A DNA stretch of 64,000 nt, taken from NCBI GenBank assembly GCA_020346605.1, contig CP070784.1, positions 835,222 to 899,221 of the forward strand, in the 5' to 3' direction. A program made the position numbers and the translations under genes. Shown here piece after piece: positions 60,313 to 64,000 of the stretch. The DNA is from Candidatus Bathyarchaeota archaeon. Lineage in GTDB: Archaea > Thermoproteota > Bathyarchaeia > TCS64. Under the pieces are notes generated by a model. It saw only the letters and a program-made list of their open reading frames with translations. It was not told the origin of the DNA and did not search any database. Every line of letters begins with the position of its first letter. Position 1 is the first letter of the stretch.

Positions 60313-61764
60313 ATGGGTGCTGCTTTGAAAGGATTTGAGCCTGAGATCGTCTGGAGCCTCTTCGAGAAGATATCCTCCATCCCACGCTGCTCAGCAAGGG
60401 AGAAGAAACTTCAAGGGTGGATCGAGGAGTGGGCTGGAGAGAACGGCGTAGCCTTCCGCAAGGACGAGGTAGGCAACATACTACTATACCGCGAGCCCTC
60501 ACAAGGGGGAGGAGATATCCCTACGCTGACTCTCCAGGGCCACCAGGACATGGTCTGCGAGAAGACATATGGCAGCGACCACGACTTCGACAGAGACTCC
60601 TTGAAGCTCAGAGTGGATGGTGGCGTACTGTCGGCCGATGGTACAACTCTGGGAGCCGACAACGGCGTTGGTGTTGCCATCGCGATGGCGATGATGGTGG
60701 AGCCGGGGCTGGGGAGGCACGGTAGGATCGAGGCCGTGTTCACGGTAGAGGAGGAAACGGGGCTCATAGGGGCCATCAAGATGCAGCCAGGGTTCTTCAC
60801 AGGCAAGAGGATGGTGAACCTGGACAGCGAGGAGCTGGGTGTCATCATCGTCAGCTCGGCGGGGGGAGGCGGCACCATCTACGCCATCTCCGTCGAATGG
60901 GAGGATCCCCAGGGCTGGGAGGGGTTGAGTCTGCAGGTGAAGGGGCTCCTGGGCGGCCACTCAGGTGTCGACATCCACCTCCCAAGGCTCAACGCCAACA
61001 AGCTCGTCGGCGACGCATTGAAGCGCGTTTCGGAGAGGATGCGGCTCAGGATAATACACATCAAAGGTGGGACGCGTGGGAACGCCATTCCCAGGTCAGC
61101 GAACTGCGACTTCCTCGTGCCAGAGGGAAGAGCGGGAGAGGCCGCTGCGGTCCTCAACAAATGGGACGCTGGACTGGACAAGTCCGATGAGGAGAGCTTG
61201 GTGACAACGTTGACCGAGGTCCGGGCATCAAGGTGCATGTCTGAGAAGGTCTCGCAGTCCGTGATAGCTCTAATAACCGAGGTCCACCAGGGCGTGGTCT
61301 CATGGAGCCCAGATATCGAGGGTCTGGTCCAGACCTCGAACAACCTGGGAATCGTGAGGACGGAGGAGGACGCCGTCGTGATCCCCATCAGCTCCAGGAG
61401 CTCAGATGCCGAGGACCTGGAGAGGGACAGGGAGATCCTCCGGCGACTCGGGGAGAGCCATGGGGCACAGGTCGAACAGCGCCCCGGCTATCCAGGATGG
61501 AAGTCGGATCCCTCATCGCCGTTTCTAGGGCTGGTCTCGCAGGTCTACGAGGCGATCCTAGGCGCGAGGCCGAGGGTGACGGGGATCCACGGGGGCTTGG
61601 AGTGCGGATTCCTCAGCAGGCTGGACCCCGAGTTGCAGATAGTCTCCGTAGGGCCGGATATCGAGAACCCCCACAGCCCCCAGGAGCTGGTTCACATAGA
61701 AAGCGTCGGACGGCTCTACGAGGTCGTCAAAGGGATCGCCTCGAGTATGGGGGTTGAAGAGTGA
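60313..61764 (+). CDS. pepD: Aminoacyl-histidine dipeptidase (PepD-type, M20)
   Basis: The 483-residue protein is a PepD-type M20 metallopeptidase: WSLFEKISSIPRCSAREKKL, TLQGHQDMVCEK (first metal His-x-Asp), DGTTLGADNGVGVAIAMAM, VFTVEEETGLIGA (Glu-Glu), NLDSEELGVIIVSSAGGG, and a C-terminal IHGGLECGFLSRL with the last His. Such enzymes cleave dipeptides with broad specificity, including Xaa-His. ATG 60313 is preferred to GTG 60301 because it aligns with the family start. It belongs to the peptide-processing set of the region. Confidence 0.9.
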   Translation: MGAALKGFEPEIVWSLFEKISSIPRCSAREKKLQGWIEEWAGENGVAFRKDEVGNILLYREPSQGGGDIPTLTLQGHQDMVCEKTYGSDHDFDRDSLKLRVDGGVLSADGTTLGADNGVGVAIAMAMMVEPGLGRHGRIEAVFTVEEETGLIGAIKMQPGFFTGKRMVNLDSEELGVIIVSSAGGGGTIYAISVEWEDPQGWEGLSLQVKGLLGGHSGVDIHLPRLNANKLVGDALKRVSERMRLRIIHIKGGTRGNAIPRSANCDFLVPEGRAGEAAAVLNKWDAGLDKSDEESLVTTLTEVRASRCMSEKVSQSVIALITEVHQGVVSWSPDIEGLVQTSNNLGIVRTEEDAVVIPISSRSSDAEDLERDREILRRLGESHGAQVEQRPGYPGWKSDPSSPFLGLVSQVYEAILGARPRVTGIHGGLECGFLSRLDPELQIVSVGPDIENPHSPQELVHIESVGRLYEVVKGIASSMGVEE

Positions 61765-61868
61765 AAACAGGTTCAAGCATCAGTTACTCGCATGGAATAA
61801 CACTACGTGGGATGAATGCTGGCTGCTGTTGAGCCCGACGCCTCGAACTATTTCTGAGGAGGCTCTCC

Positions 61869-62105
61869 CTAGACCGTGACGTCTTTTCCTGAGTAAGGTC
61901 TGGCGGCTCTTCTTCTCCTCGACAGCTTTTCGGCGTAGAAGTGCTCGGGGCAGTAGAAGGGGTTCTCCTTCTTGTCTGAGCGTACCTTGGTCTTTATCAC
62001 CCTGTCTCCCACCTTAAACTTCCTGCCGCATCTCCTGCACCGTGGCTCGATGCCGAAGTTCCTGTAAGTAAGGAGGCTCCTCTCGGTCAGCACCAGTTCT
62101 TTCAT
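61869..62105 (-). CDS. Small zinc-binding protein
   Basis: The 78-residue protein has C-x2-C followed by C-x2-H: IEPRCRRCGRKFKVGDRVI and FYCPEHFYAEKLSRRRRAAR, a treble-clef-like zinc site with a strongly basic tail. The arrangement is common in archaeal proteins that bind nucleic acid. A family cannot be given. Confidence 0.65.
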   Translation of the reverse strand: MKELVLTERSLLTYRNFGIEPRCRRCGRKFKVGDRVIKTKVRSDKKENPFYCPEHFYAEKLSRRRRAARPYSGKDVTV

Positions 62106-62339
62106 TTTTCTTGGCCGTGCTCCCAGAGATTTCGCAAGACCGACAAAGATAAACTATGCGTTTTTCTGTGTGTAAAAGTGCTTTATCTAGTTTTTATTGA
62201 CTAAATATCGAAAAAGATGATTTTAAAGCCAAAATTCACTCTTGGAGCCTCGATATTCGAGGCGAGTGTCGGTTGAATGGATACCTTGTCGGGGCATTCA
62301 TCTATTCCTTTGGACAGCGAGCCTCAATGATTGACTTTT

Positions 62340-62624
62340 TTAACCGATGTCCAGGGCTGCGTCCAGCTGCTCGTAGTAGAGCTTGGTGACGTGGGCTTTC
62401 AGGGCTCTGATGTTGCTGGGTTTCTCCAGCTCCTCCCTCACAGCTGAGGCTGCCTCGTCGATCATGCACTCGATCTCCTCGTTCGTGAGGCTGTGCCCCA
62501 GGTCCCTGGTGATGTCCTGCAGCCACTCCAGGGAAAGGGAGACGGTGCTCGGGAAGACGTTGAGGCAGTCCCTGAACTCATCGATGCGGTTCCGCAAGCT
62601 TTCAGGAAGACGCTGTGAAGCCAT
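62340..62624 (-). CDS. Small helical protein of unknown function
   Basis: The 94-residue protein has no membrane segment and is almost entirely helical by its pattern (SLSLEWLQDITRDLGHSLTNEEIECMIDEAASAVREELE). The start at 62624 is a likely ATG. It is not recognised. The gap 62106-62339 before it, with AT-rich DNA at 62160-62230, shows no frame. Confidence 0.5.
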   Translation of the reverse strand: MASQRLPESLRNRIDEFRDCLNVFPSTVSLSLEWLQDITRDLGHSLTNEEIECMIDEAASAVREELEKPSNIRALKAHVTKLYYEQLDAALDIG

Positions 62625-62745
62625 GCGATATATTCGGAGGTTCCTGTATACGAGGCTTCCTAACAGTTCGGAGCCTCGACAAACCTTCCAGCGATTTGGG
62701 CACGAGGACGCTTATTAGTGCGACTCTGCGTAAGTCGTGAATAGT

Positions 62746-63333
62746 ATGAAGGAAGTCTACACATCACTCTTGGAGAGAAGGCTGAACAATAAGCAGCCGC
62801 CGGATCAGGTCATGGACGCGATGGGCGTCGAGCCGGGGATGAAGGTGGCTGAGGTGGGTGTCGGAAGAGGCCGCTACGGCGTACGGGTGGCCCTGCGACT
62901 GGGTGACTCGGGGGCTTTCTACGGCGTGGACATCCACGAGGGGAGGCTCGGGGAGTTCTCAAAGCGATGCCGGAGAGAGGGCTTGGGGAACGTGGTGACG
63001 ATCTTGGGGGAAGACGTCGACCCCCGTCTCCCCGAGGGTGAGCTGGACCTTGTCTTCTTCATCAGCACCTACCACCACCTCAGCGATCCTGTGGGCCTGC
63101 TGAGGAGCGTGAAGCCCAGCCTGAAGCCCGGGGGGAGGCTGGCGATCGTTGAGAGGGATCCCGTGAAGAGCGGTCGCCCCAAATACGAGGACACACTTCG
63201 AGAGAGGAGCCGATATGAGGCGGTGTCAAGAGAGGGTATCCTCAGCGACGCCGACGAGGCCGGATACGATCTAGTTGAGACGCACACATTCCTGCCCGAG
63301 GACAACATATACATTTTAAAGCCCAAGGTCTGA
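62746..63333 (+). CDS. Class I SAM-dependent methyltransferase
   Basis: The protein of about 195 residues has motif I GMKVAEVGVGRGRYGVRVAL, the acidic GVDIHEGRL after strand 2, DLVFFISTYHHLSDPVGLLRSVKPSLKPGGRLAIVERD and a closing strand pair. The HHLSDP sequence is typical of UbiE/arsenite-type groups but not diagnostic. ATG 62746 is chosen because the TATA-like CTTATTA (62711-62717) predicts initiation near 62740; GTG 62737 is an alternative. Confidence 0.82.
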   Translation: MKEVYTSLLERRLNNKQPPDQVMDAMGVEPGMKVAEVGVGRGRYGVRVALRLGDSGAFYGVDIHEGRLGEFSKRCRREGLGNVVTILGEDVDPRLPEGELDLVFFISTYHHLSDPVGLLRSVKPSLKPGGRLAIVERDPVKSGRPKYEDTLRERSRYEAVSREGILSDADEAGYDLVETHTFLPEDNIYILKPKV

Positions 63334-63390
63334 TGGACGCGACCAGATGACGCAACAGGGTGCGCACAACGTTTTTTATGGGTCGATCTC

Positions 63391-63594
63391 ATGTTTCCTC
63401 GGTTGTCTTTGTCTGGGAATGAGGGGTACAAGTGCAAGGAGTGTGGATTGACGTTCCCCACGGAGGAACAACTAGAGAATCACGCCCAAGAGCACATCAG
63501 ACTCGCCGGGGTCTTCAACTGCGACAAGAGTAAGAAGACCTTCAGCTTCAGGGATGAACTGGACAAGCATCTGTTAGTGGACCACAACGAGTGA
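63391..63594 (+). CDS. Archaeal C2H2-type zinc finger protein
   Basis: The 67-residue protein has one standard C2H2 finger (YKCKECGLTFPTEEQLENHAQEH) and a second finger-like unit (FNCDKSKKTFSFRDELDKHLLVDH) in which the second Cys is replaced by Ser (CDKS). The start is uncertain, because a GTTTTTTATG box at 63371-63380 could place initiation downstream of the ATG. Small archaeal C2H2 proteins probably bind DNA or proteins. Confidence 0.68.
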   Translation: MFPRLSLSGNEGYKCKECGLTFPTEEQLENHAQEHIRLAGVFNCDKSKKTFSFRDELDKHLLVDHNE

Positions 63595-63701
63595 AGAAGA
63601 ACATCCAATCTTAGTGTATGCAATAGTGGTCAGGCGACGCGGTGAAAACGCCCTTTAGGATTCGCGCTGCTCTTCTTGACTCATCCCTAAAAAAGGGGAA
63701 A

Positions 63702-64000
63702 TTATTGGATCGATACCTCTCCGATGTCGGAGAAGTCTTCCATGGCGCTCATCTTCACCATCCCGCGTGAGATCGTGTAGAGGACGTCCTCGATGTAGAG
63801 GCTCCTCTCCACCATGAGCTCGGACTCGAAATAGTAACCGCTCTTCAGGAAGCTGTCGTCGTCGATGTGGGTGACCCGCCCCCTGACGCTGATGCCCTCC
63901 TCCGGGGAGACGTTGAAGACGTAAGCTCCCTGGTAGACGTACTCGCCGTGGGCGTTGGCTGGGGGAGTCCCCGAGTAGTCGTCAGCATCTATTTCCGCCA
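63702..64000 (-). CDS. C-terminal part of a beta-propeller domain protein, cut by window edge
   Basis: The reverse frame from the window edge to TAA 63702 encodes 98 residues. It includes YQGAYVFNVSPEEGISVRGR, VTHIDDDSFLKSGYYFESEL and RSLYIEDVLYTISRGMVKM, then a final DFSDIGEVSIQ. This matches the closing section of the large secreted 'beta propeller domain' family (PF09826-like) found in archaea and Bacilli. The N-terminus is outside the window. The gene is convergent with the zinc finger gene. Confidence 0.65.
   Translation of the reverse strand, partial: AEIDADDYSGTPPANAHGEYVYQGAYVFNVSPEEGISVRGRVTHIDDDSFLKSGYYFESELMVERSLYIEDVLYTISRGMVKMSAMEDFSDIGEVSIQ

Noticed and set aside
1..64000. CRISPR arrays, tRNA or rRNA genes, insertion sequences
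   Set aside because: No regularly spaced repeats, no recognisable tRNA cloverleaf or rRNA, and no transposase or integrase frames were seen on either strand.

Overview
This window is archaeal chromosomal DNA of fairly high GC. The archaeal assignment rests on the block at 21.5-30.5 kb: ribosomal protein L10e, diphthamide synthase Dph2, exosome subunit Csl4, RNA polymerase subunit L, a DUF99 protein, transcript cleavage factor TFS, PCNA, both primase subunits, a GINS subunit, L44e, S27e, aIF2-alpha and Nop10, all on one strand, with short gaps or ATGA overlaps. This order resembles TACK-type archaea. The peptide-degrading gene content would suit a Bathyarchaeia-like organism, but the phylum cannot be settled from the sequence alone. 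Many genes have a TATA-like box 25-40 nt upstream of the start, and TAG, TGA and TAA all serve as stop codons.

Layout. 0-10.9 kb is a mosaic of enzymes and regulators: a cut-off DUF1624-type membrane acyltransferase, a divergent AHSA1/HxlR pair sharing a nested palindrome, a methyltransferase, an MFS exporter, a CARDB-like surface protein, a broken Asp/Glu racemase, a cupin, a C45 acylase-like hydrolase, a YbaK-type tRNA editing protein, a DDAH-type amidinohydrolase, a GNAT, and an operon for a membrane-anchored winged-helix regulator. 11-21.3 kb is the most dynamic part. It holds five loci of one family of small, single-pass membrane proteins (DUF4760-like): three intact, one with an amber stop and one truncated. 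Between them lie a frameshifted TIGR04076 gene, a sulfatase-fold enzyme with Thr at the nucleophile position, an AspA/AstE-type hydrolase, a dienelactone hydrolase, an anaerobic sulfatase-maturase-type radical SAM protein, a methyltransferase and an ATC-hydrolase pseudogene. 21.5-30.5 kb is the information-processing operon. 30.6-36.6 kb encodes an unknown 122-aa protein and a complete branched-chain amino acid ABC transporter (LivK, H, M, G, F) with a 43-aa membrane micro-ORF. 36.6-61.8 kb is rich in peptide and amino-acid enzymes: an M24 peptidase, an AbgB-like M20 amidohydrolase, an S9 peptidase, an 843-aa M14 peptidase, three PLP enzymes, a nitroreductase, GTP-dependent PEP carboxykinase, tandem DUF4438 proteins and PepD. 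61.8-64 kb holds small zinc proteins, a methyltransferase and the cut-off end of a beta-propeller protein.

Taken together, the accessory genes describe uptake of amino acids (Liv system), intracellular cleavage of peptides (M24, M20, S9, M14, PepD), transamination, and entry of carbon into gluconeogenesis through PEPCK. This is inferred from gene content.

Least ordinary items: the DUF4760-like cluster with its shared upstream element; (GC)n tracts at several gene-breakage points; the Thr-type sulfatase near an anSME-type radical SAM protein; a 45-aa Cys-containing protein between priL and priS; and membrane winged-helix regulators preceded by palindromes.
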